Below are positions 35,429 to 47,230 of a DNA stretch of 64,000 bases, piece by piece. The stretch comes from Astrocystis sublimbata (taxonomy: Eukaryota; Ascomycota; Sordariomycetes; Xylariales; Xylariaceae). Below the pieces are notes generated by a model that saw only the letters and a list, made by a program, of their open reading frames with translations, had not been told where the DNA came from and searched no databases. Each line of letters opens with the position of its first letter. Position 1 is the stretch's first letter. Position numbers and translations under genes: made by a program. The stretch is from the NCBI GenBank assembly GCA_022453515.1, contig JAJNNY010000003.1, forward strand, positions 434,001-498,000, written 5' to 3'.

Positions 35429-37181
35429 TCATTCGCTGCCCTCGGGTAATATCTTGCTCAGGCCCCGAAGCACTTCCATGATCGGCATATCCTTCGTGCC
35501 CGCGCGGGTCTTCTCTCTCTCTTCCCGTTCCTTCAACCTAGAGGCGGCGAGCCCTGACACCATTTCTGCTTGTCGACTTGCCGTTTCCATGCGCTGCTCG
35601 ATCTTGTGAACACTGTCCACCAAGCGATCTATATTGAACTCAAGAGACTTCTGCAAATCTTTGAGTCGAGTTTGCGTTATTGGTATCAGCGATTTGATCA
35701 TTGGCGCTGAGGGAGTGGACAACGAGGCTAGGATCTGCGCATCTTCCGGGTCAAGACATGACGCGTCTGGAAGACTCTGGTTTGGACCAGGCTCGGGAGA
35801 GTCAAATAGTAATGGCAGTTCTGGTGGTTTCTGTTTGAGAGATTGCCATTTTTTCTTCTCAGCCTTTAATCTATCAGTGGGTCAGCAAGTACTATCCGTG
35901 GGAGAGCCGTTCGTGTTCATACCGTTTTATCCTTTCCTCCAAGGTAACTATATGCTTGTCGTGCTCCATGTTTCGTGGATTTGGTTTCACTATTGGAGGT
36001 GGTCTGGGTGCCGAGGGGACCTCTTCACGAGCAAACCAATTCGAAAACTCCGCCTGCGACGAGAAGTCCTTCAGCAGCTGGTCCTGAATCGCCCGAGCTA
36101 CAGATAACATGTTAGCCAACTTGACTCCGCAGTTCGGTGCTGCATCAGCGAAGCTTGATCATACCTCCCAGAATGGCATTAGTATTTGAAGAGCCGAGTG
36201 GTGGCTTTTCTGCCAATGACCTCTCTCCACACCAGGTCAAGAGTTGTTTCATCCGCCGGGGTTCAGTCAGTCCATCGGCTTCAATATGCTTGTAAAACTG
36301 GGATGCGTCGACCTCCCGGTGCGGTATCGCGGTGTGGCCGCTGTTGATCAAGGAGCTTGCTCTTCGCCCGCGCATGCCGACGCTACTCCTCCTATTCCCG
36401 GCCTTCTTTCGCATCTCTTTATTGCGATTTATTATCGGAGTGTCGCTGAAAGGTAAAGCAATCTTGGTGGCTTCCGGGACTTCGTCTACCTCTATGCTCT
36501 GCACCCTGTCAACATCCATTGGCGTTGATATCATCTCCGGCTCGCGCTCTTCCTCGCCTTCGATCACTTCCCCTTCCATTGGCTCTTCGACCCCGTCCAT
36601 TAAGTCAGCTCGTGACGCGCCGTTCGTGGTTTTGGTAGCTCGTGTAGTTCTCGTAGCTTTCGTGGCTTTCGTTGCCTTGGTGACTTTCGTCGGCGCAGGG
36701 TCGACATGATCTATCGAGGAGCGCGTTCTATGCCTCGTACTTCTCTGAGGCGGAGGGTTTGGCGGAGTGGCGTCGGGCGCTGGCAGGGGCGTCTGGCTTG
36801 ACCTCCGCTTTGATGTCCTCGTGGGCGGCTTTGGCGGCGGTTTTGGCGCTGATTTTGGCGGTTCTTCGCGCTCGACTTTCTTCTTGGGAGGTCGTCCCCG
36901 GCGAGGCGCAGGTTTGGGCGCAGGCGGTGTGGCGACGAAGTCATCCTCGGGTATGGGCTCAGGTTGCGCCGTCTTCGCCCTCTTGGCACCCCGCGTAAAC
37001 ACAAAATCCCCATCCTGCTCGTCATATGCTGTGTGTCAAGCTCAAGTCAGCAGCTGTACTTTGATCTTGTCGCGTGGCACCGACCGCAGCAGTCACCGAC
37101 GCGCGAGAGCTGGGATGGCTGGACAGGCGGGGACCTACAGGCAATGCGTTCGCTCCTCCTGCGTTTGGACTGATTGCTCAT
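35429..37181 (-). CDS. dsn1: kinetochore MIND/Mis12-complex subunit Dsn1/Mis13
   Basis: Four exons, 37181-37139, 37028-36165, 36097-35923 and 35870-35429 (507 aa). The N-terminus reads MSNQSKRRRSERIA then YDEQDGDFVFTRGAKR, spliced across the first intron. A Lys/Pro-rich tail with an AT-hook-like RRGRPPKKK and a KATKAT repeat follows. Then come two basophilic kinase sites, RRSS (about 227-230) and RRASS (about 236-240), resembling the Aurora B sites of Dsn1. The conserved core starts AIPHREVDASQFYKHI, then RRMKQLLTWC, followed by coiled-coil segments (EERIKRLKAEKKKWQ and the ITQTRLKDLQKSLEFNIDRL stretch) to the end. Dsn1 links the inner kinetochore (CENP-C) to Ndc80 in the four-subunit Mis12/MIND complex. 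All intron phases agree. Confidence 0.9.
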
Positions 37182-38936
37182 GCTGAGTATCTGCAGCGGC
37201 TGACGTGTCTGCACAAGGGTAGTCATGGACGCGGAATGCGAGTCGGCATCGAGGGCGTCGGGGGTGGTGGTGGTGACGGAGAGAGGACGGGCGGGGCGCG
37301 CCGCGGGACAGCAGCGCAGGGCGCAGCGTGCACGCTGAGCAGTATAAAGCTACTCAATCGGGCTGGGGATTATTCTATTGATTTGGCGGAGGGGCGTGGT
37401 CGGGTTGTCGAGGCGCGGTACGCGGGGGTGGGCGTCGGCGGTGGAGTGGTAGTAATGGTGGTGATGGTGGTGGTGATGTTAGCGATCGATCAACTAACTG
37501 GCTTGCTCATTGTTCGTGATGCAAGCAAGGGTAGGCTTGGCTTGATAGGTACCTGTCAGTCGCGGAGGCGCGAAAACGCCGCCGGTCCTCCCTTCCCAAT
37601 GTTTACATGCGTGTCGGCTGTGCACGGACCAGCCGGCCGTTCTTGTGGAGCCTGCCAGTCTGCTGGCGCAGGTGAGGTAGGTACCCAGGTACTTATTCGA
37701 GCTAACCTGGAGGTATCTTAGCATGCTCGGCATGCTAAATTGCTCTCGTCCTCCACCACTCCGCACCCAGATACAGCACACTACGGTACCTACTACCCGT
37801 CCACGATCTACTTGAAGGTTGCTTGCTTACGGCTCATATACCGGCACCCGAGCACCGCAGCTATAGAGATCAATTCAAGCTTGGTTAGAACAAAGCACCG
37901 ATATGCCTGTGTACACAACGTAAATCATATGCACCAAGGACCAACTTGAGTCCCTGAACGTAAGACTCGTGTTTACAGTATTGTGAAATTTTCAGATATG
38001 AAACTCCAATTGATGCGATGCCGAGGAGCTATACACACATTAATACATTGTGACACATTTGGTCAGTGTTGTTGTTCACAAGCATCAATCGGCATCGAGA
38101 TTGAGCTACTCATCTTCTGCCTACATACCTATATATATCCCTCAGTTCAGTCAGACAGTCTCATCATGTACCTAGGTACTTCAAGGGTGGCATGCTTCGG
38201 CTACAAAAACATGGACAGGACGCTGAATAGGTATAGTATCTTTTCATCAACTTTCAAGCCTTGGTTAATTTAGACAGTATTGATGGTTCAAAGCAAAAGA
38301 ATAAAATAAAATAAGAATTCAATGCAGTTAACGTATATTTGCTGCTATTTGAGTATCGAGAGAGATATATATATATGAAGCCCAGTGAAGCGACCTCACT
38401 GGTCGAAGAAAGGCTCATTATGGATTGATCCGTAACTGATCCATGCCGCCTCACTACACCCGAACGCCAGAATCAGCCAAAAGCAGCAAAGTGCAGTAAT
38501 TTCCCAGTCCTGTAACGCCGCTTTTATGTGTTGTACTTTCCCGTCGCCAACGTACAATGAGTAGCAAGCCAGCCACTCGCCGCCTGCACCCATCCCCTGC
38601 CACTTATACCGTGCTCCTCGTATTAATGGCCGAATCTGCCATACGCAGTCAAAGCCGAAACGCCTCGTCAATCTCATGAGTAATATGTTGATACAGACAC
38701 GCGAGTGCAGACCATGATAGTTCTCACACTTGGGTCCACCTCAGCCGTGAGGGTATACACCGTTTCGCCCCTGAGGGAGCGAGGAAATGCAATGTCCCGA
38801 CCCGACCATTCACCCCGTGGTATTCGTAAACACCACACTCACCAAGTTTAACACCAATTCCGACAAAGTCCCAAATCAGTCAGTTCTCCTCTGCTTCTGT
38901 ACCCTCGGGATCTCGGCCGGGCGCATCACTTTCATT
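37182..38936. other. intergenic, dsn1 promoter side
   Basis: A GC-rich stretch of GGTGGTGGTG and similar purine-rich repeats (37260-37480) lies upstream of dsn1. GAGGTAGGTACCCAGGTAC at about 37674-37692 and TACCTAGGTA near 38168 are further copies of the dispersed motif. The rest, toward the 3' end of atf1, is AT-richer with an ATATATAT run near 38365. No gene is seen. Confidence 0.55.
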
Positions 38937-40839
38937 CTATGAGAAGCGACGCTGTACCCCCTGTCCCGCCATGACTTGCTGTTGGTTGGGCATAGGAGCT
39001 GCCATTCCGTAGGGGTTAATTTGGGGATTGTAAGATTCCATGGCTGATTGCATATAAGCTCCGTGAATACCTTGCTGCTGTGACACTGGACAGTCCTTGT
39101 GTGCAAGGAGCAGCGTCTTCAAATTGACCACCTCTTCCCTCAATGCCGATATCTGAGCCGTGAGAGCATCATTCTCGCTGCTGAACAACTCTACTTTGTT
39201 CTGTAGATTGGCCAGCCACTGTTTCTTGCGTTGTCGACATTTCAAGGCCGCCACCCTATGAGGCATGTCAGTAAAGATGTCTATGAATAACCCGGCTTGG
39301 CATATTAGAATGGAATTGGAAACGTACCTGTTCCGCTCCAGGAAATTCTTCCGCTTCTCTTCGTCCGTCATTTTTACTTTGGTCTGACCATCAGGACCAA
39401 GCTTGGTATCGTCATCCTCTTCATCCGACGTCATATCTTCCTCTTGGCTATGACTAGATGCAGCTGTTTTCGGCTTTTTGCTAGGTGGTACTTTTGCGGG
39501 TGGCTCTTCTGCTTTCCGACGTCCGTTGGCAGAGCCGGCTCCGGGTCCATTTGCACGCTTCCCCTTAGCACGTGTGGCAGGCTTAGCTGGTTCGCTTTCC
39601 TCGGAAATATTACTGGTAGCTTCACTAACACCACGAGCACTCGGCTGTTGTGGATGTGCCCCGTTGCCGTGGCCATTCATCTGCGGCGAAACGGTGTTGT
39701 TGTTGTGGTTGTGGCTGTTGGTGTTTTGGTCGTTGTTGTTGTTATTGCTGTTATGGGGCATTGGTGGCGGTGCCGGGTGTGCATGGCCGGGTTGAGTGCC
39801 GCCTACTGGATACTGCGTTTGGGGAGGCCCGTTCCTGGCCTGTGCACCTTGCGCTAGCATAAACAGACCATTCGCAGCGTCGTTGTCGTGAGGGTCGAAT
39901 GCGCCCGATGCAGGTTTCGTCTCGGTCTTGACAGTTGCACCGTTAGTATCCTGCGGTTGGGACGCGGCAGGCGGTGCGTGATGAGGCTTGTCGCGGCCTG
40001 CTGCCTTAGCTGCCGCAGCGCTGAGGGCCGTCCGGTGGAAGTCCAACGTGCTGGGCGTAGCGCCACCGTTACTGGCTATCTGCGCAAAGAGTGCCTGCGA
40101 GTTCGGACTCGGCGCCGGAAACATGGAACCACTACCACCAGGTGTCAATCCCGTGCGGAGTGAGCTCTCGTTTGGTGTGAATCCGCTCCGCAGTGTGTGG
40201 GAAGTATCACCGAAATAATCGGTCGGGCCAGAAAGCATCGCTGGACTCAGCGGTCCCGTCCTAAGAGATCCGCCTCCCCAGTTGAATGGCGTGGACCCGT
40301 TGCCCGGAAGCAGTGACGAAGGAGACGTCAACGCCGCAAGACTCGGCAGCTTTGTTCCGCCGGGCGTCTCGACCGCACCTCCGCCTGGCGCGAACGATTG
40401 TTCAAAAGGGTTCGGTTCGAGGCTCAACTGGCTCGAGAAGTAATCTCCTCCCTCGCCGGGCTTGGGCGGCGGTGTCAATGGTTTGCCGGGCTCCTTGTGG
40501 GCGCCGACTTCAGTCTTGGCCTCGGATATCTTCTTGTCACCGTTGGTGTCTGGATGAGGCGACGGCACATGTCAGTGGTGCAACACAGCAAACGAATCGG
40601 TTGATAGGCACAAGGGTGGCAGGAAGGGTGTTGATCATTTGAGAGATCCCAACACAACAACATGCAGCACAGCACATCACAACACGAGGCCACAATCACA
40701 ATATCATCAACATGGACAAGTGCATGCAGACGGGCACCAGTAAGTATGACAACACGAAGCGGCGACGACAAGAAGGAAGAAGACCCGACTCACCAGAAGA
40801 TGATGTAGTATCTGACGGCTTAGGTTCGGTTGGTGCCAT
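38937..40839 (-). CDS. atf1: bZIP stress transcription factor Atf1/AtfA
   Basis: Three exons, 40839-40794, 40549-39328 and 39255-38937 (528 aa). The first exon codes only MAPTEPKPSDTTSSS and is followed by a 244-nt intron. Features in order: the fungal Atf1 N-terminal motif LSLEPNPFEQSFA; several SP/TP sites (likely targets of the Hog1/Sty1 MAP kinase); Asn/His-rich runs; a bipartite basic region KRANG...KKPKT; and then the bZIP, with basic region ERNRVAALKCRQRKKQW and a leucine zipper to about VVNLKTLLLAHKDC. The second intron (39256-39327) falls inside the basic region (RNR/VAALK), has length 72 and no in-frame stop. Atf1 controls osmotic and oxidative stress genes, conidia and secondary metabolism in filamentous fungi. 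The Gln/Met-rich C-terminus is usual. Confidence 0.94.
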
Positions 40840-43800
40840 GGTGACGACAATGACGAAGTTCGATTGATGGCGGGCTGTGGTGGGAAGGGAATATGATGTA
40901 ACGAGGCTCTGACGCAACAGCCTATGGAGGCAGTCTGCAGGAGAAAAGGCAAACCACCTCTACTCTACCTTGGGCACTACAGCAGCAGACGCAACAGTAA
41001 ACCGCGCAAGCCTCATGTGGCGAACTGCTGGCGAAGCGAGGAGGAGCCGGGTTCTAGTTGGTCGATGGCGGCGGGCTCGTGTCGGATAGCAGCGATGATG
41101 CTGATGATGCTGACGATGACGATGGCACCACTGACGGGTTCAGGCCACAGAAGCGTGCAGCAGGTGTACGAGCACGGTTGGGTCCGGCCAGCAGCAATGC
41201 GTCACGGGTGTTCCCTAACGGTGTGTGCGGGCAGGAAACATGGGCAGGCAACGCGGACGCGGCGGGCGGTGTCGACGTGCGAGGCGGCAGTGGTAGTTGG
41301 TGGTGGTGGTGTTGGAATGAGAGGGTGCTGAGAGAGATTGGTGCGATGAGGTCATGAGGGAAGAAGTGACATAAGGGGTGGTTTTTAGGAAAGGGCTGGC
41401 ACAGCAGACGAAATGGCCCCCCGAATTTTTCGACTTCGGTTCTGCGCTAAAAGAGACTCCTAGCCGAATCCTAGCGCAAGCAGAACCACTTCTGCCACCA
41501 CCAGCACCACCAGCACCACCAGCCGAGCACCCCCCCAGCAGGTGCCAGCTTAGAATGTGCGGGTCTGGCAGGGGCCCTCCTCCAGCGCCTGGCCAATCGA
41601 ATCCCCGGCCCTGCCCCGGCGAGTCGTGGTCCACGATCGCTCAAGTATCTGCACAGTGTTGTCTGCTGCATCGCTTGCCATTCGCCGCAACACGCTACCC
41701 TAGGGGCCTAGGACTGCTTCACCTGTCGAATGATTCTCGCCTGATATAGGTACCCGGTGTCTAGGTCGACAACTCGGCGTGCTAGGCACGGGCTAGGTGG
41801 CTTCCTGCGCGGAGAGTACCTACCTCCACCGTATCTACCGTCTTCGAAGCACATGCATTCCGGGGCAGACGTCCGGGGCATACATAGTATATCAAAATGC
41901 ATCGCCTCTCTTCTGTTTTGGGCGCTGACATGCTCCCCCGCTGGCCGGATAACCCTAGCTAATCATTGCGTCCAAGAGGTCTTGAGTCTGAGAGTCGTGG
42001 GCTCGATTGTTGTTTGCAAGATGCGAAAAACTAATGAGGAACAGAACACGTATAGGTCTAGCCTATGCATACCAGCTCGCCAGCTTCGGTACCAACACCA
42101 CAGATTGGAATATTGACAGGGTATGCTGGTGACAACCTACAATGTAGGTCAGATCAATACCGCAATCAGCACTGCGCCGCCAAAGCAGAGCGGGAGAGGA
42201 CCTTCGGACCCTCAAGTCGGCCCTCAGTGCTGCAGACAATATGGGTGTCGAGAGTGTTGGCATGGTTAGGAGAAAATTCGCGTCGCCATCCGTAAGTGCT
42301 ACCCTTACACGGGCCTGGCGCCAACAATTCAATCTCGTAGGTCATGTCGTCTTCACGACAGCCCACAGCCCAAGGTCTATGCATCGAAACGAGCGTGACG
42401 GTGTCCGAGCAGACTCTCACTACCCCATGCAATTCCCTACCTGCATACAGCAAGCTAGGTACACGTTTCATTCTCCATAGTTTCAAGAAGAAACGGAAAG
42501 ACAAACCTCAAGAACATGAACCCTACGTGGGTAGCAAGCACCGTGCTTGGATTGTCTCTACACTAAATATAGGTCTGTATACACATATGAGCAATGACCA
42601 GACAAACCGTGCTGAATGGCTATACCTCGCGATTGACACATACTAACTAGTACATGTGTTGTGTAGTCCAAGCCAAGAGTATATATAATTCATGATATAT
42701 CTCCATTGCCCTGATCGATAGTTGTCTTGCAAGTTGAATCGTGTTGCGACAGAAGAACAACGCGCCAATGTGCCAGCGAGCTCTGTGCCAGCCGCTTCAC
42801 GTACATTCAGATAGCAGTGCTGCATATACTAATAAGTGCGTGAAAGTAAACATAATTCCAACTTAACAGATGAGGTCTCACTGCAATGACAGTGCACGCA
42901 ATATAAAAACAGAGGCGTGGGAACTTTTGCAGCCTTGCATGCCCTTTGCAGGCGTCTGTAGGTACTGTGGTATGTGCAAATTGCAATATGCGTACTCGTA
43001 CATAGATCGCGATGACACCACCTCAGGGCCAAGCTATTGGGCCAATGGCATTGGAGATGGGGATGAATTGGTCGCAATTCGAGAGGCTAGGGAAGCCAAG
43101 AAACGAGCTAGCATAAAAGCGGAAGGAAAGAGCCGTTTGCTCTGAAAGCCTATTGACTGGCAATGATGACCAATCCAAGCCAGACAAAATCAGAGTCGGA
43201 GTCGTGACAAGGTTCTGGAGACGCTACCTAGCTTGTACTGTGGGTGGTGGAGACGTGCCTCGTCGTGATTGTTCGCGACTGTGTGTCCGACGAATGAGAA
43301 ACAGCCACACAAGATTGAAGAGCGCGCAGGACCGCTCCAAGTTGCCAAGAGGGAGCGCCCGTTGCTTACAGTAGTATTTTTTTGGTTTTTCCTGCGATGG
43401 ATCGATCCCCTGCAACCCTTGCCATGCGAGCCATGCTCGCATCCTCGACGCAGATTTAGCACAGAGCTAAGTTGGTTCTCGGCGTTATACAGTCAACTCC
43501 GACCACCATACTATGTCTGAAATGCTGCTAAGTTTTGACTAGGCACGCCTGATTCGGCTTACCTGCTTCTCGCCTGCTGTACCTGATGTCGCCACCTGGC
43601 TCGCCTGGGAACTTCGCAATCATGCCTTGTAACCTTGTAATTGCACGTGCCTTTTCTGGGCCTTGGCCCCCACGATTTCGGGGAATTTCAAGCTCGATCA
43701 TATCAACACTCTCCTCCGCCCAACTGTTGTCATCGCGGAAGACAAAGAAGAATGGGAACAACAAAGGGAGGGCATGAGACTGGCGAGCTGGCAGCGGTCG

Positions 43801-45952
43801 GGGGCGGAACACAATTCGAACAAATCCCTGCAAGGATCATCTCGCGACACCGTTACGTCATTTCCCGATAAAGCGGGCTTGTCAAGTAGTCGCCCAGTAT
43901 CGATTGACGCAGACAGCACTGTGCTGAGAATATCCCGCCCTGGGGACTTTTCAAGGTTCCTTCCACGCGCAACTTTGGCGCATTTTGATACCTATTCTCG
44001 ACACATGCCCGTGGTTTACACGACGTACTTCGTAGTCTCCATTTCACAGCATACTACTAGTACAGGCAGTATAACGTACAGCATGTGGCATGGCTAACTT
44101 CTTCGCAGCTCCCAAGCGACATTCATCCTGTGGATTACCTATAGTATATGCTCAGGTAGATAGTTGAAGTTGTTATGGGTGAGAACTCGGATGCTGCAAC
44201 CTACCTAGATTATCTAGACCTCTGGGTATCTACTTACTAAGGCATGCATGGTGCATACACGTGTCTGTCTATGCGCATATCTTACCGTACCACATAGGCG
44301 AGCGGTATGCTACTACTAGTAGTAGAACTGTTCGTTGTGTATCCAAAGTGCGTCTGCTCTCGCTGATGATGACGCAACGCTCTCGCAGCAGATCTTCCCC
44401 GCGTAAACTCACTGTGAATTCACATTCATCCACGAGCCATATGTCGCTTAATTGGCCTACCGGGCCTACTGGAGATGTAGGAACCGAGGACACCTGTGTA
44501 CATTGAGGTTGTAGGTTGAAATACTGTGGAGCCGTTAGTTAGTCTGGGGATTTGGGAGCCTCTTTGCCTCCGAGCCTACCTGGCGAGCCTGGCGAGCCTG
44601 GCTGGCCCTGCACCTCGAATCGGGCACAGCAAGCAAGAAATGCACGTCCGCGTGTCTTTTGCGTGCCTCAATGCCGTCTCGTCCCTTGGATCCAGCGAGC
44701 AATTGAGCAGACCACCCTGCAGATGCATCTTCAGCTAAAACCGTCGAGGAAAGAAGCGTAACTGCTCCCGAGCCTCCGTAATAACGGCACAGTTTGTGCG
44801 ACGTACTATGTAAGATTGCATTAAGAATCCCTGCGGTGTCACTATATGTGAAGGCTTCAGCCGTGTCGTCATCACTTTCACACACTTACCTAGTCGGCAA
44901 AAGTGGATCGGTAGATAGCACAAGAGCTTCGAGAACGGTAGATTGGAAATTCCTCGTTCTTCGGTGTTAAGCACCGTCTACTTCACAGTATGTACAGTAT
45001 GGATGCAACATCGACAACATCACCCCACAATACGATTACACCTAGGGGGCTAGCTATCTCACACACTATACTCATTGAAAGCCAACTTTCAATCCCCTTC
45101 GATATCACCTTGGCTGCCACCTGCGATGAAGGGTAGGTGATTATTGATTTATTTTGACTACTATGAGCTACTAAATGAATCCGTACACCCCCTAGTTTGG
45201 CGGCAAAACTTACCACCTTAACTACCGCTTTATACCACTTAATCAGGCGTAATAAATAAGGAAAAAAATCATAAAAGTATAATTTCTACCTTAAGGTTTA
45301 AAATATATTATATAGATTTATTTTTACTATTTTTATAAATCCTTAGTATATAATTAAAGTTTAATGTTTTTATATTTCCTATTATTTTAGTAAGGTACTA
45401 TATAATTTTAAAGATAATATTTTATAACTTGTGTTTAATATTAAATAACTCTATAAGTAAATATGTTAAAATTAAAAACGAAACACTAAATATTATTTAA
45501 ATCAAAAACAAAACTATAAAATATTTTTTCCTATTTAATAGTATAGTCCCTATAGAGATATCAGGCTTTAAAACTAGTAAGTTTATGTGATAAAATACCT
45601 GACGCACGGATTCAATTGGTACGGGAGTGTATCTACCCTAGATGATGGAGCGAGCTATTTACACGAGGGTATGTATGCATCGCCTGAAAATGATGAATGT
45701 ATAAGTATTTGCGATGGTCCGGTGTGTTGGACACAACATGCTGATTCACAATTCTCGTATGACCTCCAGGCTCGAGAGAAATACGTATTACCCTCATTGT
45801 GTAACAATTTCAGCAAGATGGAAAGGGCACTTGTATGGTTTATGAAACTGAAGTCAGTTCCCGTAGTCCAGACTACCGAGACTGCAAGTCTATGTATAAC
45901 ATTGAAGTTTGGAGGGGACGAAACTCGACAAATGTATCAGTACAGATGGAGG
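40840..45952. other. long gene-poor region, no supported gene
   Basis: Begins with the atf1 promoter and leader, which contain GATGATGCT/GACGATGAC repeats (41090-41125) and a CCACCAGCA repeat (41492-41520). TACCTA/TAGGTA motifs lie near 41750-41820. The stretch 42-45.2 kb has only short, unconvincing frames. A very AT-rich block follows at 45236-45595. tRNA-like B-box fragments (near 42000) do not fold into a tRNA that I can complete. Confidence 0.5.
45236..45595. repeat. extreme AT-rich block, probable decayed (RIP-like) repeat
   Basis: About 360 bp made almost wholly of A and T (runs such as AATATATTATATAG and TTTTAAAGATAATATT), sharply bounded by normal-composition DNA. The two flanks carry ACGGATTCA in opposite orientation (minus at about 45177-45186, plus at about 45605-45613). 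In Pezizomycotina such islands are usually transposon remnants after repeat-induced point mutation. No frame is open and no element can be named. Confidence 0.6.
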
Positions 45953-47230
45953 TTACATCTTAGAAGCTGCACCATCATCTTGCTGAATCGCAAACCCGTG
46001 TCTCGGTGCATGTATCCTCACACTACCAAACTTACCAACAGCCTCAATAACAAACTCCTTGTCGTTTGCAGCAACCAACCTGCCGTGGTCCTTGTGCGAG
46101 GAGCCATAGTCCGTGGGCCATATCTTGACTGATTTACCCTTCACCAGGTTTAACGCGTCAACGACAGGATCCCCCCGCAGCACCGAGCCCTCGGGCTCAG
46201 CAAACGGAGAGCCGGCAATCAGCTGAGCTGCATCCACCCCTTCCAAGGTCGCTGGCGCGGGGCCTGCCTTGTCCGTCTCCCTGACCACGTCGCCGAAGCG
46301 CTTGATCCACGCAAAGACCTTCGGTGCAGACTCGGGGCCCAGCACCTCGGCCGGCAGCGCTCCCGGCACTCCCGACACCCAATGCAGCACCCAGACGGCC
46401 TCGATGTCCGCAACCGACGGGCCTGCTCCCCCTTCGTTCGAGTCCAGGATCCACGTCCGCCCGTCGGCGAGGAGGCCCTCCTCGAGCCAGCGGATCCACC
46501 TATGGACCGTAGCGTGTGCCTATGTATCACGCTGGAGTCAATAATTGCCTTTTATAGTAAAATGATTGCTCGTGAAGCATGGGTTTGCAGGTGTCCCGGG
46601 AGCATGGATACCTGCTCAGGTAATTCATGCCTCCGAGCCTTGCCAGAAGAGGGAATAAAAGACTCCAGTGAACTGACCTCGGGGCGCACTTTGTGCATGT
46701 TCTCAGCCGCAAGAGGCGCCACTGAGCCAGGCTTGTCGACATCGACGCCGTTCAGCGCCGCGCGGTCGCGTAGAAGCGCAGGGTCCGAGAAGGTTCCCGG
46801 CGGCATTGACTGCACGAAGCTTTTGAAGAGCTGTCCCTCGATCGTGCGCGCCGAGATCAGTTGTTCCAACGCCGTGTGCTCCGCCTTCCCCGCGCTGGCA
46901 CCGCTGATCCCCGGGTGCGTCGTGCTAGGCAGGTACAGTGTCTCCAGCTTCTGGACGATGAGCCGCGTGTCGAGGTACACGTCTCGGCCGATGGAGAGCA
47001 CGGGGATGCGCCGGTAGGAGACGCCCAGCAGGTTGAGATCTGGGCGTGGCATGATACGGGGTTGCATCTGGTGAGGTTAGTAGAAGTCAATAAATATGGT
47101 ACGGATAGGCCGAACTCACGCATTGTGAAAATGGTATCTTGCGTAAAGTGAGATACCATTTGATTCGCCTCGCGAAAGGTGAGAGGTTGTAATGATAAAG
47201 CACAATTGGTAAGTCTGTAGGTGATGCCAT
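45953..47230 (-). CDS. glutathione S-transferase-like protein
   Basis: Three exons, 47230-47120, 47067-46678 and 46519-45953 (355 aa). The N-terminal thioredoxin-fold domain reads LPIVLYHYNLSPFARRIKWYL, then QPRIMPRPDL, LGVSYRRIPVL, SIGRDVYLDTRLIVQKLE, the usual order of a GST N-domain with the SPFAR helix start and a Pro before the third strand. The C-terminal half (WLEEGLLADGRTWIL, SVADIEAVWVLHWVSG, APKVFAWIKRF) is the all-helical domain. The final approximately 100 residues (GSVLRGDPVVDAL, KIWPTDYGSSHKDHG) match the extension common in the uncharacterised fungal GST-like group (DUF7962 type). Substrate unknown. Splices are phase 0; the second acceptor was chosen because TACATAG/GCACAC restores the frame. 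It lies beside the AT-rich block. Confidence 0.82.

Noticed and set aside
37074..37721. 215-codon plus-strand ORF overlapping the dsn1 start
   Set aside because: Glycine/valine-rich because of GGT repeats, overlaps the dsn1 first exon and intron, and has no recognisable domain.
41950..42025. tRNA-like A- and B-box pair (TAGCTAATC and GGCTCGATT)
   Set aside because: Arms do not pair as a cloverleaf; at best a tRNA-derived fragment.
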